Part shown: piece by piece, positions 16,813-25,316 of the stretch
How positions within the stretch are numbered: the first letter of the stretch is position 1
Layout: each line of letters begins with the position of its first letter
NCBI RefSeq assembly: GCF_016937515.1
Contig: NZ_JAFHKM010000002.1
Coordinates: 2,847,001-2,911,000, forward strand
Direction of reading: 5' to 3'
Origin: Cohnella algarum
Lineage (GTDB): Bacteria; Bacillota; Bacilli; Paenibacillales; Paenibacillaceae
Length of the DNA stretch: 64,000 nt
Notes under the pieces: model-generated
What the model was told of the DNA's origin: nothing
The model's input: the letters and a program-made list of their open reading frames with translations, nothing else
The model's database searches: none
Position numbers and translations under genes: made by a program

Positions 16813-18681
16813 TTACTTTGGATTGATTTGAATATACTTGTGCAATTTCTGATCAGCGGAATCGATATGCGGCAGTTGCTCCAAAATGACAGGAGGAAAC
16901 GAGGAATGTTTGATTTTTCCGTTTTGAATCCGCAAGGATTGATTAGCCGCAAACCATTGGTAAATTTCCTCATTTCTTCTCCCATGTACTTTTGGATAGC
17001 TGACCAGAGGTTTATCGGGAAAATTAAAATCGGTCACCTTGAGCAATCGTTCGAGAACTTTAGGTTCGATAGAGTGGTTTCCCGGTTCATAGGCCCGGTA
17101 TACAAAGCTCCCTCTTCTCTGCAGTTCTCGCGAATCGCGAGTTTTGATTTGCTTGACTGCAATTTTGACGCTTCCCATGCCCAACGGTTTGGCGTAGCCT
17201 AATTTATGCATATGATTTCCGTTATCGGAGCTACGCAACTCCAACACCCACTTCAAATTCGCCAACTCCTGTTCGGTCAGGTGGTGAAAATATACCTTAA
17301 ACGCAAATGTGATTCCGGGTTTTACGGGGCGAACCGTATGTGTGAGTTTCGAATTCTTGCCCTGCTTGTTATCATTTTTTATTGGAACACCATGCCAGTA
17401 AAATTTTCGCCCTCTTAGGATGGCTGTTCCGTATTGAATCACTTCCTTATTTTTAAGTTTGCGGTCATACCTCACAGCGTAATCGTAATTCCAATGATCG
17501 GCTGGACGTTTGTCGTGTTTCATATTCGGCCGTTCCAGATAAAACTCCGCTGCCGAGGGCTTGGGAGATGCTAAAGTGAGTTCAAGTTCGGGCCTATAGT
17601 ATTCTTGGGGTTTCAATAACGGGTTCACAATTGTGGCGTCGGTAAACCGAAGGCGAGATCCCATTGATCCCTTTTTGCCGACCATGCCGAACAGAGAGCA
17701 GGATGGGCATAGGCAATCTGGGTCCTCACAAGGTTGATAGCCGCCGTTATCCTTCAGAATGTGATAAGGTTGGTTCAAAAACATATCTTTAGAAATCGAT
17801 GACGGGGCAAATAGATACGTACCGTTGTAGTCATTCGGATCATAATAGTAAACGCAAATAGCTTGCCCATCTTTAGCCTTTAGCCGCTCAAGGTAAATAC
17901 GATAACTTGGTTCGGACGCATTTTTCTCATTGTCTTCATAGTTCTTCAACAGCTCATGAAGTTTCCGAATGGACAGGTCATCGTCCGAAAATCGTCTAAT
18001 AATTTGATTTGTCAATTTAAAGACGGATTCATTTTTTTTCTTGGGCATATATTTGGAAATATGCAAATAGTACTCCGGTTGGTTCGTTCCCAAGTTATCG
18101 AACAAGCCGATTACTTCTACCTGTTCTTTATTTAAGACAACTCGAGAACCTTGCGAGTAACGATTCCATAGATTTTTGTGACTTCGAACTTTCTTCTTTT
18201 CAGCTTTAAACAATACCCAATCCCCGTCGATGAATTTCAATATCCCGAACTTGTTCCGAGGGATCCCTGAGCGGCGGAATAAATAATCTTCCGGGTCAGT
18301 ATTGACCACACTCATACAGGAGTTCGTGGCGGCTTCGTGAACGGAGCGGATGGCGCCACGAATTTCGGAGCCGGGGACGACAGGCGGGTAGTATTCTTCT
18401 TTGTCTTGTCCTGCCTCCAAGTTTCGGTATCCATAAAAATTATAAAAAGGATTAGTTTCCGATTTAGGGCCGGAAGTGTTTGGGATGATCAACGGGGTAT
18501 GAGGTGTCAACTCGCATTCGATATACCCGCTTAAAGTACCATGTTCCGGATTCATCCGCGTGCATTCGTCCCCGAGCGGAATGAATGTGTAAGGATTGAC
18601 GAACGACTCGTTGAGATCGATCTTCCATTGCGAATCATTTTGAGCGAAATTAGCAATTTCTTTTTTGGAGAATCGGGACAT
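16813..18681 (-). CDS. Type III-D CRISPR RAMP protein, TIGR03986 type (Cas7 with large insertion)
   Basis: 622 residues. The N-terminus NPYTFIPL, then GTLSGYIECELTPHTPLIIP, is the signature I associate with TIGR03986 RAMP proteins. A Cas7 loop PPVVPGSEIRGAIRSVHEAA follows at about residue 100, and a Cys cluster (CEDPDCLCPSCSLFGM) precedes GSRLRFTDA in the second half. Length and layout match the 'Cas7-insertion' subunit of III-Dv complexes, which caps the crRNA-guided backbone. Last gene of the operon; it starts 4 nt after csx19 ends. Assignment is from motifs; a structural comparison would settle the insertion. Confidence 0.82.
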   Translation of the reverse strand: MSRFSKKEIANFAQNDSQWKIDLNESFVNPYTFIPLGDECTRMNPEHGTLSGYIECELTPHTPLIIPNTSGPKSETNPFYNFYGYRNLEAGQDKEEYYPPVVPGSEIRGAIRSVHEAATNSCMSVVNTDPEDYLFRRSGIPRNKFGILKFIDGDWVLFKAEKKKVRSHKNLWNRYSQGSRVVLNKEQVEVIGLFDNLGTNQPEYYLHISKYMPKKKNESVFKLTNQIIRRFSDDDLSIRKLHELLKNYEDNEKNASEPSYRIYLERLKAKDGQAICVYYYDPNDYNGTYLFAPSSISKDMFLNQPYHILKDNGGYQPCEDPDCLCPSCSLFGMVGKKGSMGSRLRFTDATIVNPLLKPQEYYRPELELTLASPKPSAAEFYLERPNMKHDKRPADHWNYDYAVRYDRKLKNKEVIQYGTAILRGRKFYWHGVPIKNDNKQGKNSKLTHTVRPVKPGITFAFKVYFHHLTEQELANLKWVLELRSSDNGNHMHKLGYAKPLGMGSVKIAVKQIKTRDSRELQRRGSFVYRAYEPGNHSIEPKVLERLLKVTDFNFPDKPLVSYPKVHGRRNEEIYQWFAANQSLRIQNGKIKHSSFPPVILEQLPHIDSADQKLHKYIQINPK

Positions 18682-18685
18682 GTTA

Positions 18686-19291
18686 CTACACCGCCTTTTC
18701 TTCGCCGTTTTCTACGTAATATAGTCCGCACAGACGGGAATCGATCACGTTAATGCTGCCATTCCGAGCTTCGATATAATTCCGGACTTTGGAATAAACA
18801 GGGAGACTGCTCCGGTCCAGTTTGACCGGGAGCATAATGGAATTGCCTCGAGCTTCCGTATATCGTTGCCACTCTTGGCCCAATGATGAATCTTCAGCAA
18901 AAGTACCCCACAGTTCATGGCATTCATCGAATACAACCATTCCATCCGGCAACGTATGCAACAAACTGTCATCTATGTCGTTTAGCCGTGGTAGTTTTGT
19001 TTCGTTTTCATCTTCTATCACCCGAACGATGAACGAATCATAATCTACTTTTAGCGCATAAAACTCGTTTTCCGTGTCAAAAATTCGTAGCATTGTGGTT
19101 GCGTTCCAGTCGGAAGGTTGGCCGTCATGGAAGAGAAGACGGTATTCGCGGTTCTTGCCGAAAAAGACGCCGTTGTCCCGATAGTCCAGTGCAAATAGGC
19201 GGCGATTGGTCTTTTTTTGGAGAAAGTTATCAACGGCTTCTTCAAGCTTTCGGATATTAAACGTGGTCAAGCTTTCGTCACGCTCCTCCAT
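18686..19291 (-). CDS. csx19: Csx19-like type III-D protein (TIGR03984 family)
   Basis: 201 residues. The order of features fits Csx19/TIGR03984: LFALDYRDNGVFFGK near the start, then FDECHELWGT, a GNSIMLPVKL stretch, KVRNYIEARNG and DSRLCGLYYV at the end. Csx19 is a subunit found almost only with III-D operons, and it is part of the III-Dv complex. The gene overlaps the preceding double-Cas7 gene by 25 nt. The exact start is uncertain, because the only GGAGGAG-like sequence lies just inside the frame. Confidence 0.75.
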   Translation of the reverse strand: MEERDESLTTFNIRKLEEAVDNFLQKKTNRRLFALDYRDNGVFFGKNREYRLLFHDGQPSDWNATTMLRIFDTENEFYALKVDYDSFIVRVIEDENETKLPRLNDIDDSLLHTLPDGMVVFDECHELWGTFAEDSSLGQEWQRYTEARGNSIMLPVKLDRSSLPVYSKVRNYIEARNGSINVIDSRLCGLYYVENGEEKAV

Positions 19292-20664
19292 ACCGGGATT
19301 TTCTCGATAAACGCCTGCCGGTAGGCATCTGCCGGCAGATGGCCTCCATCAATTCGGACCGCATGATTTACCTGCTCCGAGAGATGTTCTTCCTCGTCGG
19401 GATCAACGCCATCTACCGTAAAAATTCCCCGGCCGATCGCCGTTTCTCCACCGACCGTAATCATCCCTCGTGCCAGTTCGTCAATACATAATAGAACAAG
19501 TCCGATTATGTAGTCGTTATTACCGTTTCGGTGCTCGACACGGATTGTTAGCTCGGTATGCGCTGAACCGGATGTGTTCAACAAAGGCCGAACGGTTAAT
19601 AAAGCTCCGTCTGCAGCTCCACCCCGAAACCGGTCAATCGCCGCCCTTACATGCCGGACCAGTTCGCCTCCATAGATGACAGACTCTTCAAATACGAGCG
19701 GCGACGCCAACGCCTCTGCTCCGGTGTTCTTTGCGATCCGTCCGAATAGATCGTCGATCTCAAGAGCGTTCAACTGCTCCAGATTCCGCAGTTCCTCGGT
19801 GTAGGATCGGAATGCGCCGGCCCAGGAGGTGCCGGGAATGACCGGTAAGAAGTCGGAGCGGGTAAGTTGTTCGGCCGAAGTGGTATCGTCGTCGTCTTTA
19901 AGACTTGTATCGTACGTCCGAATGAGCAGCGAATGAGGAATTCTCAGCGGGACTCGGATTGTCGTAAATCGGTTCCCGAGGGAAACATTAAATTTGGAGG
20001 GACTCCAGGGTTGCGTAACATGCCTCCAATCAAAATGAATCCATAACTCTCGGTCTTCTTTTTTGCTCATGTCGAGTTCCAGGTACGCAGCATCTTCTAA
20101 AGCAAGGATGCCGAACCCTCGGCGGGTTTTGCGGCCAACCCGAACAAGACCGTCTTGAAAGCCATGGACCATACGATCAATATTTTTTTGTGCGGCCAGG
20201 TACTGACCATCGCGGATAACCGCTTCCAGCATAAAAGTAAAAGCAGCTTCGCAATCGATGACCTCGTAGTCCAGTTTCGCTTCGTGGACCGCTGTCTTAT
20301 GGGGACCCAGGCGCACACTTTCTCGAAATGAAACAGAGATCGGCTCGGCTGTTGTGGCGTCGTAAAATATAAAGGAACTGAGTGTAGAGATTCTATCGCG
20401 TCCAACGGATTGTCCGAACACGGAAACGATATCTTCCTCCTCTTGATCCAGGCTGACGCCATGGGCGCACAAGCTGCGTAGGACGCCCGCCAACGTACTG
20501 CCGGGAATATATGGATTGCCGCGGAAATCCCGGAGAATATCGATATCGCTGTGCACGGCTTGTCCGCCGGAGACGATGGCGGGAGACTTCAGAACAAGCG
20601 TTCCTCTCAAATATATACGGTGCGTAATCCGATTGCCCGGAAGCCGTTTAGTTTGCGGAACCAA
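19267..20664 (-). CDS. Double Cas7 (Csm3-like) RAMP protein of type III-D
   Basis: 465 residues from a TTG start with a strong AAAGGAGG site 9 nt upstream. Two Cas7 units lie in tandem. The first has AVHSDIDILRDFRGNPYIPG and STLAGVLRSL (about residues 35-65), whose Asp is in the position of the target-RNA-cleaving Asp of Csm3. The second has PVIPGTSWAGAFRSYTEELR (about residues 270-300) after an Asp-rich KDDDDTTSAE stretch. This matches 'Cas7-2x' of III-Dv complexes. It overlaps csx10 by 17 nt at its start and csx19 by 25 nt at its end. Confidence 0.83.
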   Translation of the reverse strand: MVPQTKRLPGNRITHRIYLRGTLVLKSPAIVSGGQAVHSDIDILRDFRGNPYIPGSTLAGVLRSLCAHGVSLDQEEEDIVSVFGQSVGRDRISTLSSFIFYDATTAEPISVSFRESVRLGPHKTAVHEAKLDYEVIDCEAAFTFMLEAVIRDGQYLAAQKNIDRMVHGFQDGLVRVGRKTRRGFGILALEDAAYLELDMSKKEDRELWIHFDWRHVTQPWSPSKFNVSLGNRFTTIRVPLRIPHSLLIRTYDTSLKDDDDTTSAEQLTRSDFLPVIPGTSWAGAFRSYTEELRNLEQLNALEIDDLFGRIAKNTGAEALASPLVFEESVIYGGELVRHVRAAIDRFRGGAADGALLTVRPLLNTSGSAHTELTIRVEHRNGNNDYIIGLVLLCIDELARGMITVGGETAIGRGIFTVDGVDPDEEEHLSEQVNHAVRIDGGHLPADAYRQAFIEKIPVWRSVTKA

Positions 20665-22894
20665 TTTGTTGTGCCTCCTTTTGTTGCCGTTTGAGTCGTA
20701 CCTTCAATAGTGCAAAAAAAGTATCGTAGTAGCAAGTTAACACTTCGTACGTGCCCGGTTTCCATTCCAACAGGGCGGGAAAGGATAGTTCCTGTAAAAT
20801 TTGATCGGTTTCGCCGGTGACTCGTTCTGCGCGAAATAGATCCTTGAACGAGACGGAATTCTTGCGTTTTTTTGCATCTAAGCTACGAGCTTGATTGTAC
20901 AGCGTCTCATAGTTCATCTTCGACCGGCATTCGCGATATAACTTCCACCGCTTGCGGATGTGCGGATTTAACTTGTCGCGGTGTGTTAAATGACTGTCAA
21001 ACCATTCATCTGCATCTTGGGCTGCTTGGGCCGACAATCGGCGAAACAGAACGGTTTTTAGTACAGAAGAGATTAGCATACGTGTTGTCTCCGTCAGCGG
21101 CAGAGCTTCAGGGATCTCGTTTTCCGTTCGGGAGATAGGCTCGCGAACAATCAATCGCTTATGCGCCAGGACATCAATCTCATACTCACCGTAGCCGACA
21201 GACGTATAAAGGCCCAGCGTTCCTCTTGCCGGGACCATGACATCTACAGAACTACGGTTCACAAAAACGAACAGGCTGCCCCCGTCGTATGCGGGCTGGC
21301 TCACTTTCGGCAACTGCCATTTCGTATTGTAGCCGCTGTATTCCGTAAACCGGCAGTAAACCGAGCCGGTCGGTTCAATCGATAAAGGTCCGGCAAGCTG
21401 TTTCTCCAATTCACGCAAATACGCGGTTGCAAACGTCTCCGCCTTGCAATCGCAGTATCCGTTGGAATTGGGCACGACGGAAGGCGAGGAGAGTAGCACA
21501 CCGAAAGTTTGGCCACTTTGAATCCGGATCATTTCCGGAGGCTTCGTTCGGACAATTTGACCGAATTTCAGACGTACTTGCCCGTACTGGACGTTTGCGC
21601 TTCGCCCCATGCGAAGCAGGCAGCCGTAGCGTTTGGCTAAATCGATTAAGACATTCAGAAGTCGCCCCTCGCCCTCCAGACCGGCTGCGAACAAGCTGTT
21701 TCGAGGCAGCGCCTCATAGACGAACAGTTCTCCGCCGATCTCGCTTTCCGGTCCGAGAGCGTGGCCGATGCTTTTTAGGGCTGGGCGCTGATGATGATAA
21801 TGGATTTCTGTCGCTTGCTTTACCCAATATACGACAGACGAATTCTCGGGACTGGCGATATGAAAGCCTTGAGGAACCGTAGCCATCCGGTCGTCCTGCA
21901 TCGTACCCGAAGAAGACGGATTCGAATTTTTATCATAGGCAGGTTCCATAATGTAGACGTGATCGTAATCGTCTTTTTTACGTTTCCAATGTGCACCGTT
22001 CGGGCGGGACCTTTGCGGAGAAATGTCCGAAACGGACGGGTACCCGTTACGAAACCTTACCTTGCCGTGGAGAAACAGATCGGCAAATAGTTCGTCCTTT
22101 TCCGGATCGTAAGCGGGATTTTGCTTTTTCCGGTCCTTAATGTAAAGAGAAGCGAACGAACCGAGCAGAGCGGTACCGGTAACGTAGCCTTCTCGAAAAA
22201 TAACGGGCGATTGCAGCATCAGATTTAGGGGCAATTCATACGTTTCCGACTCATCCAGTCTATCGGTGGAAAAGAAGCCGGAATCTTCATTCTCCCGAAT
22301 CGTTCGATCCAGACGGCACTTTACCCAACCAAGTCCTCGCGTGCGGTTCAATCCCATATGACGCAGCACATTTGTACAGGTTTCCAAAATATCCAAATCT
22401 GCCAATGAATACTCTCCGGAAAAAGAGACTTCAAACTCAAAAGTAGAAACTGGCTGAATGACGCGAATAGAGCGCAACGATTTCGGCTTGACCGCTCCAG
22501 TTCCACGATCGACGGCCGTTTGTGTTCTTATCGACGTATAGACGTCGCGAACAGCGTCAGGATGGAAATAGGAAGCGGTTGTTGGATTGCTCCGAAGGTG
22601 CCGGAGACAATCCACGAGTTCCGCATAGCCGCTCGGGCGGCCGTTTCTAATCAAAACGTTTCCCTGTAACGTTCCGCTGCGACCAAATAGCCGATCACGA
22701 ACATTCTGGCTGAATATTTCAGCATCGTATTGAGCCAGTTCGTCGAAACATTCGAGCAGACAACCCTTTAACCTTTTGGCCGGAATTTCGGGAATTCCAA
22801 ACTCGTCTACGGCAACTTCTGTATCGATGATACCGGCGGAGCCTTCACCGATTGCGGGACAAAGCGGAGATAATAATTCCAATACGAATTTCAT
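20648..22894 (-). CDS. csx10: Csx10-like RAMP, probable Cas7-Cas5-Cas11 fusion
   Basis: 748 residues from ATG at 22894 (AGGAGGTTTCATC in front); the ATG overlaps the cas10 TGA as ATGA. The N-terminal Cas7/RAMP unit has SPLCPAIGEGSAGIIDTEV and GIPEIPAKRLKGCLLECF. The middle region is RAMP-like and Gly-rich. The last about 140 residues are helical and charged (SHLTHRDKLNPHIRKRWKLY, DAKKRKNSVSFKDLFRAERV), as expected for an appended Cas11. That order matches the fused Cas7-Cas5-Cas11 subunit of III-Dv. No separate small subunit (Csm2/Cmr5) gene is seen in the operon, which supports the fusion. The domain split is inferred. Confidence 0.78.
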   Translation of the reverse strand: MKFVLELLSPLCPAIGEGSAGIIDTEVAVDEFGIPEIPAKRLKGCLLECFDELAQYDAEIFSQNVRDRLFGRSGTLQGNVLIRNGRPSGYAELVDCLRHLRSNPTTASYFHPDAVRDVYTSIRTQTAVDRGTGAVKPKSLRSIRVIQPVSTFEFEVSFSGEYSLADLDILETCTNVLRHMGLNRTRGLGWVKCRLDRTIRENEDSGFFSTDRLDESETYELPLNLMLQSPVIFREGYVTGTALLGSFASLYIKDRKKQNPAYDPEKDELFADLFLHGKVRFRNGYPSVSDISPQRSRPNGAHWKRKKDDYDHVYIMEPAYDKNSNPSSSGTMQDDRMATVPQGFHIASPENSSVVYWVKQATEIHYHHQRPALKSIGHALGPESEIGGELFVYEALPRNSLFAAGLEGEGRLLNVLIDLAKRYGCLLRMGRSANVQYGQVRLKFGQIVRTKPPEMIRIQSGQTFGVLLSSPSVVPNSNGYCDCKAETFATAYLRELEKQLAGPLSIEPTGSVYCRFTEYSGYNTKWQLPKVSQPAYDGGSLFVFVNRSSVDVMVPARGTLGLYTSVGYGEYEIDVLAHKRLIVREPISRTENEIPEALPLTETTRMLISSVLKTVLFRRLSAQAAQDADEWFDSHLTHRDKLNPHIRKRWKLYRECRSKMNYETLYNQARSLDAKKRKNSVSFKDLFRAERVTGETDQILQELSFPALLEWKPGTYEVLTCYYDTFFALLKVRLKRQQKEAQQIGSAN

Positions 22895-24432
22895 GATGAA
22901 ACCTCCTGCCAGGAACAAAAGTCGATGAATTCGAGCGCGTCAAACAGTTTCGTCGTGTAGGACGGTTCCGACGTCCCGTAATGTTGAACAGCCAAGTCCC
23001 AGGTTCCGCCAAGAAGCGTGATCAGACGTTCAAAATCTTGCGGATAGCGCGAGCGAATGAACTCAAGCTCAAGGCCGATTGCTTCTTTGCCGGATTTCAT
23101 CACATGGTGCAAATCCTTCAGCTTGGAGCGTGCCCACACTTTCGGCGAACACGCAAATTCGGCAGTCAATTTCTTGAAGTTACTCAACTCGTAAATTGCC
23201 AGGTCGCGGCATTCTTCTGAATCCCCCTGACGGGGAATATACCAGGGCCTAAAGCATAATGACAAAAAGCGATCGTTATACGGGACGAAATATTGTTTCC
23301 TTGTTTGATCCAAATCGCCGGTGATACCGCTTTTGCAAAGATGAAAATCGATCCAGGAAGCTCTTTTCTGACCTTTATCCCGTAATCGACCTTCATGTTT
23401 GGCATATTCGCAACATTGCTCGGCGATGGCGTAGGCTCTCGAAAAGGGAAACGTGATCTTAGCGATGGCCACTCCGGCGCTTGCAGTCAGATGGTTCTCG
23501 TCAAACGAAGGGTCGAGATCATTAAGGTGCTTTATAAAGTACTCGGCATATTCCAATCCGTACTTACCGTCGCATACAAAGGTTACGTCGTCGCCGTCCA
23601 TGACGATCGGTCGAATCGGCAGAACGAGGTTAGGGCTCGTATGATCCGTTTTCAACTGGCGATCTTTAACATATTGAATAAGTTGACGGAACGCATTCTC
23701 ATAGGAGTTATTAATTTCGCCGGACAACTGGCAGAGTTTCTTCAAGGCTTCGTCCATAGAGAGTTCGGAGTCCTCGGTCAGTTTTTTTACGAGTTCTCCC
23801 ATGCCATTTCCGTCAATGTGAACAATTGCGAGAAAATTTTTGTCTTCTTCCTTGCGGAAATGCTGGAATTCACGAATAAACGACTCGTGTTCCGGTAGCT
23901 GAAACTTCAATTCAAAATAACGTTGATCGGCTTCTTCCCGTTTGCTTCTCTGCTGAGCAGACATGCCTAGATAAGGTTTTTCTTTGTTGATGCATATAGG
24001 GGCTTGTGTCAAATTGTCCAACCGATTGATAGAATATGAGCCCATAAGTCGGGGCGTCTGTTCCGTTTGTTTCTCGCGTTCCGCGTTTTGCCGTAATGTC
24101 TGAAAAACAAGCTTGGCAGGCGTTTTCTCATCGTACTCGCAATACCCGCTGCAAAGACGCAATCCTCGCCCGTGTTGGAGCAGCCAAATCTTTAAGTTGC
24201 GAGATACTCTCTGAGCATCCTCCAATGTTTTAAAGCGCACAATTGCATTTCCACCACCGGAATACTGGAGTTTTGCGTCTTCGCCATAAGGTTGCAACAT
24301 GCGTCCGAGGACGCCGTCCGAGGCCAGCGTCTTCTTTACGATCTGAGAGCCGCCGCTAATTTCAGTCAGTTTGTTCGAAGCAAAAATAAAATCCTGGATG
24401 CCGCTGAGATCAAATTTTGCCAGCACGCTCAT
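22891..24432 (-). CDS. cas10: Cas10 without HD domain (type III-D)
   Basis: 513 residues, short for Cas10. It begins directly with the first palm (KFDLSGIQDFIFASNKLTEI, GGGN at 59-62), so the N-terminal HD nuclease is absent. The second palm has VHIDGNGMGEL (Asp207) and MDGDDVTFV: the GGDD motif is DGDD (279-282) with both catalytic acids kept, so cyclic-oligoadenylate synthesis remains possible. The start is 2 nt after the DUF6602 gene, and the end overlaps csx10 by 4 nt. Without HD the complex would not degrade ssDNA through Cas10. No CARF or SAVED effector is encoded in the operon. Confidence 0.9.
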   Translation of the reverse strand: MSVLAKFDLSGIQDFIFASNKLTEISGGSQIVKKTLASDGVLGRMLQPYGEDAKLQYSGGGNAIVRFKTLEDAQRVSRNLKIWLLQHGRGLRLCSGYCEYDEKTPAKLVFQTLRQNAEREKQTEQTPRLMGSYSINRLDNLTQAPICINKEKPYLGMSAQQRSKREEADQRYFELKFQLPEHESFIREFQHFRKEEDKNFLAIVHIDGNGMGELVKKLTEDSELSMDEALKKLCQLSGEINNSYENAFRQLIQYVKDRQLKTDHTSPNLVLPIRPIVMDGDDVTFVCDGKYGLEYAEYFIKHLNDLDPSFDENHLTASAGVAIAKITFPFSRAYAIAEQCCEYAKHEGRLRDKGQKRASWIDFHLCKSGITGDLDQTRKQYFVPYNDRFLSLCFRPWYIPRQGDSEECRDLAIYELSNFKKLTAEFACSPKVWARSKLKDLHHVMKSGKEAIGLELEFIRSRYPQDFERLITLLGGTWDLAVQHYGTSEPSYTTKLFDALEFIDFCSWQEVSS

Positions 24433-24434
24433 GA

Positions 24435-24863
24435 CTACATTTCACCTTCCTGTGACGACTTCTTTAGATGCTTCTCGAACATTTGCTTATAAGCGGCGTG
24501 AGGAAACGGCATCGGATTGTTTATCAGCATGAGGAGCTGATTTAGCTGAAAGATCAGGGTTAGAAAAACGTGTTCTTTTTGGTTGTTGTCGGTAAGTTTG
24601 AGGTCTGAAATTTTTTTGGCTTGTGCTTGTTTTTGATTATTGTATTTGTCTATTTTGGTTATTTTATAGTGGTTTAACTTTTTGAACCAGTAATCATAAG
24701 ACTTATTTTCATTCTGCATCGTCTTTCGAAGGGTGAAGTCAGTATCAAAGCTAATAATAATATCAAATAGATTAGAAGTAGATTTAGAAATTTGTTCGGT
24801 CGTGGTCGAACATAAAATACGAATGGGCCGAGTGGCTTTTTGTGAAGCAGGGCTTTCAAACAT
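24435..24863 (-). CDS. C-terminal part of a DUF6602-like protein (split gene, second frame)
   Basis: 142 residues. It starts with an ATG that shares its A with the stop of the preceding frame (TAATG). It continues the DUF6602-type pattern after the nuclease core (ATRPIRILCSTTTEQ, LFDIIIS, then the helical FLTLIFQLNQLLMLINNP). One extra G in the GGGG run just before the stop would join both parts into a single protein of about 286 residues. So this is either a translationally coupled second product, a product of -1 frameshifting, a mutation, or a sequencing error. It ends 2 nt before the cas10 start. Confidence 0.65.
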   Translation of the reverse strand: MFESPASQKATRPIRILCSTTTEQISKSTSNLFDIIISFDTDFTLRKTMQNENKSYDYWFKKLNHYKITKIDKYNNQKQAQAKKISDLKLTDNNQKEHVFLTLIFQLNQLLMLINNPMPFPHAAYKQMFEKHLKKSSQEGEM

Positions 24864-25291
24864 TAGTCCCCTGAAATTCTGGTTACAGATTCACTACAAG
24901 TACTGAGCATTGCAATGGATTTACACCAGCTCTTTAGTTCATCTAACTTCAAAGTGTTGCTTTTACATTGAACAACGACAGCTACAGCTTCGATCGGAAT
25001 AAACTTCATTTTTCCGTAATTGAAAATATAGGGAGTATACTGTTCGTCGTAGATTGCCAGATCAACTTCTGCTGAAATATTGCCATTGGAGTCCAGAACA
25101 AATACACCTTGATCAATGCAGAACTTGCGAGGAATGACTTGCTCGAATAATTCTTTCCATATGTACTCGCGATACGATCCTGTCGTTGGAGGATGAGCAG
25201 GTGTTTCTAGTAGAAGTTGACTTACGATCGACCTTTCCAGATGCGCATAGTTTCCAATGATTTTAGGTATTGTATTTTTCTTGGCTGTCAT
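24863..25291 (-). CDS. PD-(D/E)XK-like DUF6602 nuclease-fold protein, N-terminal part (split gene)
   Basis: 142 residues from ATG at 25291, with AAAGGAG 9 nt upstream (a TTG at 25297 is also possible). After a helical start (REYIWKELFEQVIPRKF) comes SAEVDLAIYDEQYTPYIF and then IPIEAVAVVVQCKSNTLKLD. That places Asp77 and Q108-x-K110 as in PD-(D/E)XK folds, in the QxK form known from Mrr-like enzymes. I associate the pattern with DUF6602 proteins seen in defence loci. It lies inside the type III operon between cas6 and cas10, so it may be the operon's own effector nuclease. That role is inference; the fold assignment is moderate. Confidence 0.65.
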   Translation of the reverse strand: MTAKKNTIPKIIGNYAHLERSIVSQLLLETPAHPPTTGSYREYIWKELFEQVIPRKFCIDQGVFVLDSNGNISAEVDLAIYDEQYTPYIFNYGKMKFIPIEAVAVVVQCKSNTLKLDELKSWCKSIAMLSTCSESVTRISGD

Positions 25292-25316
25292 TTTCAAAGG
25301 CTCCTTTCATATTGCT

